DNA from: CAVQCX01 sp963775335
Lineage (GTDB): Bacteria; Pseudomonadota; Gammaproteobacteria; Chromatiales; Chromatiaceae
Assembly (NCBI GenBank): GCA_963775335.1
Contig: CAVZIJ010000002.1
Coordinates: 310,001 to 374,000 of the forward strand
Direction of reading: 5' to 3'
Length of the DNA: 64,000 bases
Under the pieces are notes generated by a model that saw only the letters and a program-made list of their open reading frames with translations, made no database searches and was not told where the DNA came from. How positions within the stretch are numbered: the first letter of the stretch is position 1; each line of letters begins with the position of its first letter. Position numbers and translations under genes: made by a program. This document shows positions 33,560 to 43,248 of the stretch, piece after piece.

Positions 33560-36367
33560 ATGATCACCCCCCTGGGCACCCTCGGACGCGCGTCGGGGAT
33601 CAACGCCGCCAACGCCGAATATATCGACCAGCTCTACGAGGCGTTCAAGGCGTCGCCGCAGAATGTCTCACCCGAATGGCGCAATTATTTCTACGGCTTC
33701 GAGCAGGGTGCGGAGGGAGCAGCCCCGAGCCCGGGCGGCCCCGCCCAGGACCCGCAGCTTCGAGCCGAGCGGCTGATGATGGCCTACCGGCTGCTCGGAC
33801 ACCTGGCGGCAGACATAGACCCCCTTCGCATCGAGGCGCGCACGCGCCCCCCGGAGCTCACCCCGGACTACTACGGGCTGGACGAGGAGATGCTCTCCCA
33901 GCGGGTGTCGGTGGTTTCCATCGATCCCATCGAGGCCCGCCCGGCCCGCGACATGATCGCGATCCTGGAGCGGGTCTATTGTGGCACGCTGGCCTGCGAG
34001 CACATGCACATCTCGGCCTCGGACGAGCGCCGCTGGATCGAGCAGCGCCTCGAATCCACCCACGGGGACTGGGCGGCCCAGCACCAACCCCAGGTGCGCC
34101 GGGAGATCCTGAGAGACCTGACCGCCGCCGAGGGACTGGAGCGCTATCTGCATCGCCGCTACGTGGGCCAGAAGCGATTCTCACTGGAGGGCGGCGACTC
34201 GCTGATTCCACTGCTCGACGAGATCGTGCAGGGCGGCGGGCGGCGCGGCGTCACTGACATCGTCGTTGCCATGGCCCACCGGGGCCGGCTGAACGTGCTG
34301 GTGAATCTGCTGGGCAAGGCGCCGGAAGACCTGTTCTCCGAGTTCGAAGGCCAGGTCGACGCCGACCCCCGCAGCGGATCCGGCGACGTCAAGTACCACC
34401 AGGGGTTCTACTCCGGGATACAGACGCCGGGCGGTCCGGTGCGCTTGTCCCTGGCGTTCAACCCGTCGCACCTGGAGATCGTCGGGCCGGTGGTGGAAGG
34501 CGGTGTGCGCGCCCGCCAGGACCGGCACAAGGAGGACGCTGAGGACCTGGTGCTGCCGGTCATTATACACGGGGATGCGGCCTTCATCGGCCAGGGCGTG
34601 GTGACCGAGACGCTGAACCTGTCCAAGACGCCGGCCTACGGCACGGGCGGCACCATCCACCTGCTGGTCAACAACCAGATCGGTTTTACCACCAGCCAGC
34701 CCCAGGAGGCGCGCTCCACCCTGTACTGCACCGAGGTGGCCAAGCTGATCCAGGCGCCGATCTTCCACGTCAACGGCGACGACCCGGACGCGGTCGTCTT
34801 CGTCGCCCAGCTCGCCCTGGACTACCGCCTGACCTTCCACAACGACGTGGTGATCGATCTGGTCTGCTACCGCCGCCACGGCCACAACGAGGCCGACGAG
34901 CCGATGATCACCCAGCCCTGCATGTACAAGCGCATCCGGGACATGGAGACCACCCGGGCACTGTATGCACGCCGTCTGGCAGCCGACGGGGTGATAGAAG
35001 CCGGCGACGCCGATGCCATGGTTGAGAATTACCGGGCCTCGCTGGAGGCGGGCAAAGTGGTGGTGCGCGAGTTTCTCCAGGGCTCGCGCACCGGCTACGA
35101 GGCCCATTGGGAGCGCTTCCTCACGGCCAAGCCCGGCGAGCCGGTGGACACCCGTGTCGGCCGGGACAAGCTGATCCGACTCGGCAACTGGACTCTTCGC
35201 ATGCCCCGGGGATTCACCCTGCACCCGCGGGTCGCCAAGGTGATGGAAGACCGACGCGGCATGCTGACGGGCAAGATCCCTCTGGACTGGGGCATGGCCG
35301 AGAGCCTGGCCTACGCCACCCTGCTGGAGGAAGGGTTCGCGATCCGCCTCTCGGGGCAGGACTCGGGACGGGGCACCTTCGCCCACCGCCATGCGGTGCT
35401 GCACAACCAGGACGGGCGCGATACCCACACGCCGCTCAAGCACCTGTTCCAGGGCCAGCCCCGCTTCGAGGCGATCAACTCTCTGCTCTCGGAGCTCGCC
35501 GTGCTCGCCTTCGAGTACGGCTATGCCACCTCCAGCCCCAACACTCTGGTGATCTGGGAGGCGCAGTTCGGCGACTTCGGCAACTGCGCCCAGCCAGTGA
35601 TCGACCAGTTCATCTCCAGCGGCTATCTCAAGTGGGGGCGGCTCTGCCAGCTGACCCTGTTTTTACCCCACGGTTTCGAAGGCCAGGGCCCAGAGCACTC
35701 CTCGGCGCGCCTGGAGCGCTACCTGCAGCTTTGCGCCGAGCTCAACATGCGGGTCTGGGTGCCGACCACCCCGGCCCAGTTCTTCCACCTGCTGCGCGAC
35801 CAGATCAACCGCACCTTCCGGCGGCCCTTGATCGTCATGACGCCCAAGAGCCTGCTGCGCCATCCGCAGTCCAAGTCGACTCTGGAAGACCTGAGCGACG
35901 GCGGCCTCGCTCTGGTGCTGCCCGAGGTCGATCCCCTGCGCTCCGAGCAGGTCCGGCGCGTGGTGCTCTGCTCGGGCAAGGTCTTCTACGACCTGCTGAC
36001 CGCCCGCCGGGAGCGCGGCCTGGAAGATATCGCGATCGTCCGCGTCGAGCAGCTCTATCCCTTCCCCCGCAGTCGCGTTCGGGCGCTGCTTGACCTGTAC
36101 TCCAATGCCCGAGAGATCGTCTGGTGCCAGGAGGAGCCCCGCAACCAAGGCGCCTGGTACCAGATCCAGCATCACCTACGGGCGGTTCGCCGACCCGATC
36201 AGACCCTGGGCTTCGCAGGACGCTCGCCGTCGGCCTCTCCGGCCTGCGGATCCCTGAAGCTGCACCTCGCCGAGCAGCAGGCGCTGGTGGACACCGCGCT
36301 CTCCGAGCGGCCCGTCGACGACCCCGGGGAGCGCCTCGAGGACACCGACGTCCACTTCGTGGGCTGA
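33560..36367 (+). CDS. sucA: 2-oxoglutarate dehydrogenase E1 component
   Basis: A 935-residue thiamine-diphosphate enzyme that decarboxylates 2-oxoglutarate. The N-terminal E2-binding segment (AEYIDQLYEAFKASP) is present. TPP-site segments include GDAAFIGQGVVTETLNLS, NNQIGFTTSQPQEARST and YRRHGHNEADEP, as in E. coli SucA. The C-terminal transketolase-like domain is complete (GYATSSPNTLVIWEAQFGDF). No sucB or lpd gene follows; the next gene is unrelated, so the complex is encoded at split loci. The ATG at 33560 fits the N-terminal alignment, though the ribosome site is weak. Confidence 0.96.
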   Translation: MITPLGTLGRASGINAANAEYIDQLYEAFKASPQNVSPEWRNYFYGFEQGAEGAAPSPGGPAQDPQLRAERLMMAYRLLGHLAADIDPLRIEARTRPPELTPDYYGLDEEMLSQRVSVVSIDPIEARPARDMIAILERVYCGTLACEHMHISASDERRWIEQRLESTHGDWAAQHQPQVRREILRDLTAAEGLERYLHRRYVGQKRFSLEGGDSLIPLLDEIVQGGGRRGVTDIVVAMAHRGRLNVLVNLLGKAPEDLFSEFEGQVDADPRSGSGDVKYHQGFYSGIQTPGGPVRLSLAFNPSHLEIVGPVVEGGVRARQDRHKEDAEDLVLPVIIHGDAAFIGQGVVTETLNLSKTPAYGTGGTIHLLVNNQIGFTTSQPQEARSTLYCTEVAKLIQAPIFHVNGDDPDAVVFVAQLALDYRLTFHNDVVIDLVCYRRHGHNEADEPMITQPCMYKRIRDMETTRALYARRLAADGVIEAGDADAMVENYRASLEAGKVVVREFLQGSRTGYEAHWERFLTAKPGEPVDTRVGRDKLIRLGNWTLRMPRGFTLHPRVAKVMEDRRGMLTGKIPLDWGMAESLAYATLLEEGFAIRLSGQDSGRGTFAHRHAVLHNQDGRDTHTPLKHLFQGQPRFEAINSLLSELAVLAFEYGYATSSPNTLVIWEAQFGDFGNCAQPVIDQFISSGYLKWGRLCQLTLFLPHGFEGQGPEHSSARLERYLQLCAELNMRVWVPTTPAQFFHLLRDQINRTFRRPLIVMTPKSLLRHPQSKSTLEDLSDGGLALVLPEVDPLRSEQVRRVVLCSGKVFYDLLTARRERGLEDIAIVRVEQLYPFPRSRVRALLDLYSNAREIVWCQEEPRNQGAWYQIQHHLRAVRRPDQTLGFAGRSPSASPACGSLKLHLAEQQALVDTALSERPVDDPGERLEDTDVHFVG

Positions 36368-36716
36368 GGGCTCGCTCGACGCGACTGCTCTGGCAAGGCG
36401 GTCCGTGTAGACTGCTCAACGGCACGGAACCGCACTCTGCGCTGCGTGAGACTCGGCGCAGCACAGTCGAGGGCGGAGCGGGCGGGGACATCGCTGGACG
36501 CAGCCAATCATGTCCAAAGAGATCCCGAGATCTATTGGCGGGCATCCTAGGGCAGGCATTCGCCCGCGTTGCCGAGCCGCCTGTCGAGCGCCAGCTGAAC
36601 CGTCGGCTCCGGTCGGTTGTTGCCAGGGGCCCGGCGAGCTTCGATACTGAATCCGAGAGTTTTCGCCACGCAACTGCGCCGCAGCTCCCGGGCGCGTCAC
36701 CTCGCAGGAGGGGAAC
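36368..36716. other. Gene-free stretch between sucA and the BNR gene
   Basis: No gene or clear terminator hairpin is seen. AGGAGGGGAAC just before 36717 is the ribosome site of the next gene. Confidence 0.4.
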
Positions 36717-37829
36717 ATGTCCGCGATACGGCTGCTGGTTGGCACGCGCAAGGGCGCTTTCGTGCTGACTTCGGACGGCAAGCGTCAGCGCTGGGAAGTC
36801 GCAGGCCCCCACTTCGGCGGCTGGGAGGTCTACCACCTCAAGGGCTCGCCGGTGGATCCGAGCCGGATCTACGCATCGCAATCCAGCGGCTGGTTCGGGC
36901 AGCTGATCCCGCGCTCGGACGACGGCGGGAAGACCTGGGAGACGGTGGGCAACGACTTCGCCTACGCGGGCGATCCGGGCACGCACCAGTGGTACGACGG
37001 CTCGGCTCGCCCCTGGGACTTCAAGCGGGTCTGGCATCTTGAGCCGTCTCCGAGCGACCCGGACGCGGTCTATGCCGGCGTCGAGGATGCGGGGCTGTTT
37101 CACTCCGGCGACGGGGGCCGAACCTGGCAGGAGCTCCCGGGGCTCCGCACCCAGCAGGGCTCCCGCTGGCAGCCCGGCGCCGGCGGCATGTGTCTGCACA
37201 CCATCCTTCTGGGTCCCGGCAATCCGCAGCGAATCTTCGTCGCCATCTCTGCCGCGGGCGCCTTCCGGACGGACGATGGCGGAAGTACCTGGCGGCCGAT
37301 CAACCGGGGTCTGAGGTCCGACTTCATGCCCGATCCGACGGCCCAGATCGGCCATTGCGTCCATCGCATCGCCATGCACGCCTCGCGCCCGCACGTGCTG
37401 TTCATGCAGAAACACTGGGACGTCATGCGCAGCGACGACGCCGGCGAGTCCTGGCGTGAGGTGAGCGGGAACCTGCCGAGCGACTTCGGGTTCGCGATCG
37501 AGGTCCATGCACACGAGCCGGACACCCTCTACGTGGTCCCGATCAAGAGCGACACGGAGCACTATCCGCCGGAAGGCCGGCTGCGGGTCTACCGCAGCCG
37601 CACCGGGGGCGACGAGTGGGAGGCGCTCACAAGCGGACTACCCCAGCGGGATTGCTACGTGAACGTGCTGCGCGATGCGATGGCGGTCGACTCGCTGGAC
37701 CCCTGTGGCGTGTACTTCGGCACCACCGGCGGCCAGGTGTACGCATCGTCGGATTCGGGCGACAGCTGGACGCCGATCGTGCGCGATCTCCCCGCCGTGC
37801 TCTCCGTGGAGGTGCAGACGCTTCCATGA
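36717..37829 (+). CDS. BNR/Asp-box repeat beta-propeller protein (sialidase-like fold)
   Basis: A 370-residue protein with at least five Asp-box motifs (SDDGGKTWE, SGDGGRTWQ, TDDGGSTWR, SDDAGESWR, SSDSGDSWT), which cap the blades of a beta-propeller. No signal peptide is seen, so it is cytoplasmic. Known sialidase catalytic residues are not recognisable, so hydrolase activity is not claimed; it resembles Ycf48/VPS10-like scaffolds. A strong AGGAGG precedes ATG 36717. Its stop overlaps the start of a MoaD/ThiS-like gene (ATGA), implying tight coexpression and possibly a physical partner. Confidence 0.83.
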   Translation: MSAIRLLVGTRKGAFVLTSDGKRQRWEVAGPHFGGWEVYHLKGSPVDPSRIYASQSSGWFGQLIPRSDDGGKTWETVGNDFAYAGDPGTHQWYDGSARPWDFKRVWHLEPSPSDPDAVYAGVEDAGLFHSGDGGRTWQELPGLRTQQGSRWQPGAGGMCLHTILLGPGNPQRIFVAISAAGAFRTDDGGSTWRPINRGLRSDFMPDPTAQIGHCVHRIAMHASRPHVLFMQKHWDVMRSDDAGESWREVSGNLPSDFGFAIEVHAHEPDTLYVVPIKSDTEHYPPEGRLRVYRSRTGGDEWEALTSGLPQRDCYVNVLRDAMAVDSLDPCGVYFGTTGGQVYASSDSGDSWTPIVRDLPAVLSVEVQTLP

Positions 37830-38122
37830 TCCGGGTCCAGCTGCCTTCCCTGCTGAAGAACCTGGCGCGCGTCGATTCGGAGATCGAGCTCGAGGTGGAG
37901 GCCCCGGTCACGCTGCGCTCGGTCCTGGACGCCCTCGACAGGCGCTACCCCATGCTGCAGGGGACGATCCGCGACCGCTCGACCCTGCGGCGTCGGCCAC
38001 TGGTGCGGTTCTTCGCCTGCGAGGAGGATATTTCCCAGTCCCCCCTCGACGCCGTCCTGCCCGACGCGGTTGCTCAGGGGGCAGAGCCGCTGCTCATCGT
38101 GGCCGCCATCGCGGGCGGCTGA
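37826..38122 (+). CDS. MoaD/ThiS family ubiquitin-like sulfur carrier
   Basis: A 98-residue beta-grasp protein ending in GG, the feature that lets MoaD/ThiS be adenylated and thiocarboxylated to donate sulfur. The N-terminus VQLPSLLKNLA and VTLRSVLDALDRRYP helix match the family. It is translated by ATGA overlap with the BNR-propeller gene. No MoeB, MoaE, ThiF or ThiG gene adjoins, so its activating enzyme lies elsewhere. Whether it acts in cofactor synthesis or as a protein modifier cannot be told. Confidence 0.85.
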   Translation: MIRVQLPSLLKNLARVDSEIELEVEAPVTLRSVLDALDRRYPMLQGTIRDRSTLRRRPLVRFFACEEDISQSPLDAVLPDAVAQGAEPLLIVAAIAGG

Positions 38123-38165
38123 TCCCGGGGGAGAGGGGGGGGGCTGAGGCGCCTTGCTGCGGGAC

Positions 38166-39386
38166 CTATTTCGACGGGGCAGGCGTCGCGGACCCGGTCG
38201 CCGGTGCCGGCTGCTGCGCGGGGCTGGATTGCGTCACCGGCGGGGCTTTGGCCTGCGGCGCTGACATGGCCTGGGGAGACTTCCCCGCAGGCCCCTGCGG
38301 CTGCGCCGCGGGCGCGGCACCTGCGGGTGCCGGCGAGCGGGTTGTGGCCGGCGCCGCCTTCGGCACCTCCGGCGCTGCGGGCGCCGCAGCGCCTGCCGAC
38401 GCGGTCGCGGGCTTTTCGGGCACGACAAGCTTGTCGCGCACCGCAGCATCCAGCAGCGGTTTGGCACTCCACGACTTGAGCTCCAGATACCAGCTGCGCT
38501 CGGAGCTCTTCAGCACGTGCGAGTCACCGGTCTTGGGCTTGAACAGGGTCCAGCTCGTGCGCTTCCCGTCTTTAGTCACAAGCGTCAGGCTGAGCTCGGG
38601 CCGAGCCTGCTGCCACTCGGGCTTTGCCTGAGTCCCGAACACGCCATCGACTCGCACCCCCGCAATCGCCCGTACCAAGGCCTCTGCCCGGGTGGGCTCC
38701 AGGTTCTCGCCGGCGGCCAGGCCCTCGGCCTTCCACACCGGCTTCGGCTCATCGCCCTTGGTATCCTGGCGCACCAGCTCCAGGCTGGCGCCGCCGGGCC
38801 AGTTAACCGCTACGCTGGCAAGCTGGTCGGGGTCGCGCTTGAGCAGATCCGGATCGAGCCAGTCGCTGGCCCGGTCGGGCATTTCGTAGGTCGCCAGCCC
38901 GACCGCGTAGACGGCCTGATCGTCCGCGGTGCGCGCGTCTACCTTGCGCAGCCCCGGCGAGCTCCCCAGATAGACGCTCGCCAGCGTCTTGCCGCCCTGG
39001 CTCACCACCAGGTGACGCTCATAGGTGTCGGCAGCAACCTTGAAGCGCTTGAGTGCGTCCTCGGTGGTGGCGATGGGGAAGCCCCGGCGGACCTGGGCCA
39101 GCCGGTCCAAAAGCACCTTCACCTTGGAGGCGCTCGCCGGGGCATCGAAATATCCCGGCAGGGTCCAGGCACCGTCTTTCTTGACCAGCTCCACTTGGGC
39201 GGCCTTGCCGGACTCGGCGGGCGCCGGACCTCGGACCAACAGCCGGTCTGCGCCGGCCAGATTGGCCTTCACCAGGGGGGTCTCGGGCTCTTGGGCCGCC
39301 AAGGGGTTGGCTCGCAGCCCGAGGATGATCGCCAGGGCGAGCTGCAGGACCAGCACGATAGCGAGAACGGGTATCCAGCGTTGCAT
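38166..39386 (-). CDS. DUF4340 domain protein of a Gld-like ABC system
   Basis: A 406-residue envelope protein anchored by one N-terminal helix (VLAIVLVLQLALAIILGL). The DUF4340 part spans ~40-310 in repeated beta-strand modules (GAWTLPGYFDAPASASKV). The last ~90 residues are Ala/Pro-rich and disordered. It starts 3 bases after the ABC permease stop, with AGGAGG upstream, as the third gene of the operon. Bacteroidetes Gld-type ABC operons often carry such a protein; its role is unknown. Confidence 0.85.
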   Translation of the reverse strand: MQRWIPVLAIVLVLQLALAIILGLRANPLAAQEPETPLVKANLAGADRLLVRGPAPAESGKAAQVELVKKDGAWTLPGYFDAPASASKVKVLLDRLAQVRRGFPIATTEDALKRFKVAADTYERHLVVSQGGKTLASVYLGSSPGLRKVDARTADDQAVYAVGLATYEMPDRASDWLDPDLLKRDPDQLASVAVNWPGGASLELVRQDTKGDEPKPVWKAEGLAAGENLEPTRAEALVRAIAGVRVDGVFGTQAKPEWQQARPELSLTLVTKDGKRTSWTLFKPKTGDSHVLKSSERSWYLELKSWSAKPLLDAAVRDKLVVPEKPATASAGAAAPAAPEVPKAAPATTRSPAPAGAAPAAQPQGPAGKSPQAMSAPQAKAPPVTQSSPAQQPAPATGSATPAPSK

Positions 39387-39389
39387 GGC

Positions 39390-42314
39390 TCAGACCTCCT
39401 GCAGGATGCGCGCATAGCGGCCCTGCGCCAGGCGGCGGCGCCGGCGATTCAGGGCCCAGACCAGGACCAGACCCGCGATGGCGAGCCCGTAGCTCAGGTA
39501 CTCCCAGAACATCTCGGTACTGCGCTGCATCGGCACCAGGGTCCGGGCGAAATGCCCGCGGCTGCGGATGCCGAGCAGCCCCTGATCCTCCAAGGACCAG
39601 TCGATCAGGTTCTGGGCAAACTCGGCGGGCTTGCGATAGGGCGTCCCCAACCCCTCGCTGATCAGCTCCTCGGTGTTGTCCGTGAACAAGGCGTTGGAGG
39701 AGAGCACGACGAGCCGGGCAGAGTCCGCCGAGCGCTCGATCACGCCGCTGATGGACGGGCTTTGGGGCTTGGCCTTCGCCGCGTCGGCCGGTGGCGTCTC
39801 GGCCTTGTCCTTGTCCGCTCCCTCCTCGGGCTTGATCTTGGTCTCCGCCGCCTTGATCAGGGGCGAGCCCTTGCCCTTGAAGGCCGAGTCGAAGCGACCC
39901 TCCACCATGACGCCGAGCAGCTGTGAAGCACGATCCTTGGGCGCGTTGAACCCCAGCTGCGGATAGCGGCGGAAGTCCGGCACCAGATCGAGGCTGTCGG
40001 ACAGCCAGCTCTCGGGCGAGGAGCGAAGCAGCTCGGTAACCTTGCGGCCCTTGTTCTTGTCCGCGTCGATTTGGATCGGCGCGGCCCAGGAGACGTAGAG
40101 CTGACCCAGGGCGGACGTGATCGGGCTCGAGGCGTTCAGGCCGTCACCGCGAACATCGGCGATGTAGGGGTAGTCGATGAGCTGGATCTCGCGCACCGTG
40201 AGCGCGCCCAGACGCCTGTCTACCGGGATGGGCAGGGCGCCCGCCTGGGGATCGAGGACCAGTTGCTTGCCGAGGGTCAGGCCGTAGCCGGCGAGCCAGT
40301 GCTCCAGCCCACTGGTCGTCTTACGCGCCTCGATTCCCTGACCGACCTTGACGTCGGTGGGGGCGGTGGACAGTACCACCGTGCCGCCCTGCATCAGGAA
40401 CTGATCGATGGCGAAGCGCTGCTTCTCGTTGAGATTCTCAGGCGCCAGCACCATGAGCAGATCGGCCTCGGCCGGCACCCGCCCGTCGGCCAGATCCGTG
40501 CCCAGCCAGCGCACGGATTGACTGAGCGACTCGCGCAGTTTGGAGAACTGCTTGCCGCCGCCCAGCCCGGCCAGCCCCGGGATCGAGGGCCCGGCTCCGG
40601 GCGGGGTCACTACTGCCACGGTCTTCAAGAAGCCGGGCGAGAAACGCTTGATGGCAGCCTCCAGCGCCCGCTTGAAGCCGGCTGCGTCGAGCTTTGCTGG
40701 CAAAGGCACCTGCACCGTCTCCCGGCCGTCGCCGAGGGTGAGATAGAACCAGAACGGATTGGGGTCCAGGAGCCCGGTCACCATAGGTCTGAACCCGAAC
40801 TGGGCAGTCAGCTTCTTGGCCAGCGCGGGGTCGGCATCCGGGTCGGAGTAGACGACCTTGAGCTTGTCGCCCGCCTCCTTGCGCAGCCCGTCGAGGCTCT
40901 TCTCCAACACCTGGCGCACTGCCGCGAGCCCTTTCGGTAGCGTCTTCGGTCCCGAGATATAGCCCGTGAAGGTCACCGGTCGGGTCAGGGCGTCGAACGG
41001 ACTCCCGCCTCCCTGATAGCTGGTGAGCACCTTGCGGATGGCCCGGGTGATGTCGTACTCAGGGTTCTTCAGCTCCACCTCGAGATTGGTCTCTGAGCGC
41101 ACCTTGACGTTGATCAGATCCTTGTAGTTGAGCACCTGGTATTGGTCACCATAGGCCACCAGGATGTCGAAATAGGAGTTGACCACCGAGGACTGGTACT
41201 TGCTGGCGGTCTGAAACGGTACCGGCCTGATCCCGTACTTGCTGCCCGCCTCCTCTTCGATCGCCGGATTGTCATGGGGATCGACCACCTCCACCCGCAC
41301 CTTGTCGCCGCCCGCCGCAGCATACTCCGCGAGCAGGTCGCGCAGCTGCGGCACCAAGGGCGCCAGCAGCGGATGGGTCTGGGCGCTGAAATAACCGCGG
41401 ATCAGCAGCGGCTCGCGCAGCTCGGCCAGATAGCCGCGGGTGGCATCGGAGAGGGTGTAGAGCTTGCCCTGGGTGAGGTCCAGGCGCGCCCAGCTCACCT
41501 GACCGAGCCAGAGGTTGGCACCCAGCACGTTGGCCAGCAGCAGCCCCGCCACCCAGTGCCAGGCGCGATGTGCGGGGGCGGGGGCATTGCCGGCCCAGCG
41601 CAACCGCTCCAGAGAGAGCCGGTTGAGCACGAGGAAGGCGGCGGTAATGGAGAGGTAGTAGTAGATGTCGCGCAGGTCCAGCACCCCGCGGGTGATGGAC
41701 TCGAAACGCGAGCCCGCCCCCAGATCCCGCAGGAGATCGGCGATCCGGTGCCCGAACAGCGAGGTGAGCACCGAGGAGCCGAGCAGGTAGAAGATGCCGG
41801 CGATGACCACCGTCAGGATGAGGCTGACGATCTGGTTGTCGGTCCGCGAGGACACCCAGAGGCCGATCGACACGTAGGCCGCAGCCAGCACCAGGGCCGC
41901 CAGGTAGCCACCGATCACCGGGCCCCAGTCGAGCGGGCCGAGGAAGGACACGATGATCGGCAGCGGCAGGGTCAGCGCCAGGGCGATGGCGACGAGCGCC
42001 ATGCCGCCCAGGAACTTGCCGAGAACCTGCCCCGTGGGCGAGGCCGGCGCCGTGAGCAGCAGCTCCAGGGTGCCGGAGCGGCGCTCCTCTGCCCAGGAGC
42101 GCATGGTCAACGCGGCCACCAGAAAGATCAGCAGCACCGGCATCCACTGGAAGAGCGGACGCACGTCGGCGATGTTGCGGGCGAAGAAGGTGTCGACCCA
42201 GAAGAACACGAACAGGGTCACACCGAGAAAGGCGCCGAGAAACAGATAGGCCGCCGGCGAGGCAAAGAACCCGGCCAGCTCCTTGCGGGCGATCGTCAGC
42301 AGGTCACGCAGCAT
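39390..42314 (-). CDS. ABC-2 permease fused to GldG-like ABC auxiliary domain
   Basis: A 974-residue membrane protein. Residues ~1-235 form a six-helix ABC-2 permease (KELAGFFASPAAYLFLGAFL, RSGTLELLLTAPASPTGQ), equal to GldF. A GldG-type part follows: helix, a large extracytoplasmic domain of about 600 residues (LDLTQGKLYTLSDATRGYL start, DLLMVLAPENLNEKQRFAID), and a C-terminal helix (LAIAGLVLVWALNRRRRR). In many species GldF and GldG are separate, so this is a fusion. Start ATG 42314 has GGAGGTG upstream and overlaps the ATPase gene. The substrate is unknown; no gliding genes are seen. Confidence 0.87.
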   Translation of the reverse strand: MLRDLLTIARKELAGFFASPAAYLFLGAFLGVTLFVFFWVDTFFARNIADVRPLFQWMPVLLIFLVAALTMRSWAEERRSGTLELLLTAPASPTGQVLGKFLGGMALVAIALALTLPLPIIVSFLGPLDWGPVIGGYLAALVLAAAYVSIGLWVSSRTDNQIVSLILTVVIAGIFYLLGSSVLTSLFGHRIADLLRDLGAGSRFESITRGVLDLRDIYYYLSITAAFLVLNRLSLERLRWAGNAPAPAHRAWHWVAGLLLANVLGANLWLGQVSWARLDLTQGKLYTLSDATRGYLAELREPLLIRGYFSAQTHPLLAPLVPQLRDLLAEYAAAGGDKVRVEVVDPHDNPAIEEEAGSKYGIRPVPFQTASKYQSSVVNSYFDILVAYGDQYQVLNYKDLINVKVRSETNLEVELKNPEYDITRAIRKVLTSYQGGGSPFDALTRPVTFTGYISGPKTLPKGLAAVRQVLEKSLDGLRKEAGDKLKVVYSDPDADPALAKKLTAQFGFRPMVTGLLDPNPFWFYLTLGDGRETVQVPLPAKLDAAGFKRALEAAIKRFSPGFLKTVAVVTPPGAGPSIPGLAGLGGGKQFSKLRESLSQSVRWLGTDLADGRVPAEADLLMVLAPENLNEKQRFAIDQFLMQGGTVVLSTAPTDVKVGQGIEARKTTSGLEHWLAGYGLTLGKQLVLDPQAGALPIPVDRRLGALTVREIQLIDYPYIADVRGDGLNASSPITSALGQLYVSWAAPIQIDADKNKGRKVTELLRSSPESWLSDSLDLVPDFRRYPQLGFNAPKDRASQLLGVMVEGRFDSAFKGKGSPLIKAAETKIKPEEGADKDKAETPPADAAKAKPQSPSISGVIERSADSARLVVLSSNALFTDNTEELISEGLGTPYRKPAEFAQNLIDWSLEDQGLLGIRSRGHFARTLVPMQRSTEMFWEYLSYGLAIAGLVLVWALNRRRRRLAQGRYARILQEV

Positions 42315-43248
42315 CACGCACCTCCCCGGCCCGGGCGGCCGCCTCGTTGACCTCCGCGAACACCGTCTCCAGGTCGTGCCGCTCGGGACACAAGCCATAG
42401 AGCTTGAAGCCTGCGCGGCTCGCCGCTGCGCTGATCAGGGGCGCGGCCGACTCCGGGGCCACGACCGCGTAGCGGAATCGCCCCTCGCCGGCCTGCTCCA
42501 GGCTCAGGCCGGCGACGCCTTCGATGCCCTCGAGCAAGGCTCGAGTCGCCTTCTCCCCCTGATCGAGGGTCACGAGCAGACGCGCGCCCTGCTGCAGCTC
42601 ATCGAGCCGGGCATCCAGCACCTTGCGGCCGGCCCGCAGGATCACGACCCGCTCGCACACTGCCTGCACCTCCTGCAGGATGTGGGTGGAGACGATCACC
42701 GTGGCGCTGCGGGCCAGCTCACGGATGAGGTCGCGCATGTGCAGGATCTGGGTGGGATCGAGCCCATTGGTCGGCTCGTCGAGGATGACGATGCCCGGCT
42801 CATGCAGAATGGCCTGGGCCACCCCAACCCGCTGGCGGTAGCCGCGCGAGAGGGTCTGGATCGACTCCGTGGCCTTCTCCTTGAGCTCGGTGCGCCGGAT
42901 GGCCCGGGCGACGGCGGCACCCCGACGCTCGGCGGGCACGCCGTGCAGGGCAGACTGGTACTCCAAGAGATCGATGACCGTCATCTCGGGCCAGACCGGG
43001 CAGTTCTCCGGCAGGTAGCCGATGCGTGCCTGGATGGCCCGGGTATCGCGGCCCACCTGCAGCTTACCGATGCGGATGCTGCCGCTGGTCGGCTCCAGAA
43101 ATCCGGTCAGCATCTTCATGACGGTGGTCTTGCCGGCACCGTTGTGGCCGAGCAGACCGACCACCTCACCCGGTCCGATGGTAAAGCTCAGATCATCCAC
43201 GGCGATCAGGTCGCCGTAGCGTCGCGTCAAATGCTCCAGCTCGATCAT
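42304..43248 (-). CDS. ABC transporter ATP-binding protein (GldA-like)
   Basis: A 314-residue ATPase. Walker A LLGHNGAGKTTVMKML, signature LSRGYRQRVGVAQA, Walker B IVILDEPTNGLDP and H-loop VSTHILQEVQAV. First gene of the three-gene operon with the fused permease and DUF4340 protein; it overlaps the permease start by 11 bases. GGGGAG precedes ATG 43248. The C-terminal ~90 residues carry the regulatory domain seen in GldA-like ATPases. Confidence 0.9.
   Translation of the reverse strand: MIELEHLTRRYGDLIAVDDLSFTIGPGEVVGLLGHNGAGKTTVMKMLTGFLEPTSGSIRIGKLQVGRDTRAIQARIGYLPENCPVWPEMTVIDLLEYQSALHGVPAERRGAAVARAIRRTELKEKATESIQTLSRGYRQRVGVAQAILHEPGIVILDEPTNGLDPTQILHMRDLIRELARSATVIVSTHILQEVQAVCERVVILRAGRKVLDARLDELQQGARLLVTLDQGEKATRALLEGIEGVAGLSLEQAGEGRFRYAVVAPESAAPLISAAASRAGFKLYGLCPERHDLETVFAEVNEAAARAGEVRDAA

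Noticed and set aside
35835..37562. Minus-strand open frame of 575 codons
   Set aside because: Antisense to sucA and the BNR gene; Arg-rich and lacking motifs.
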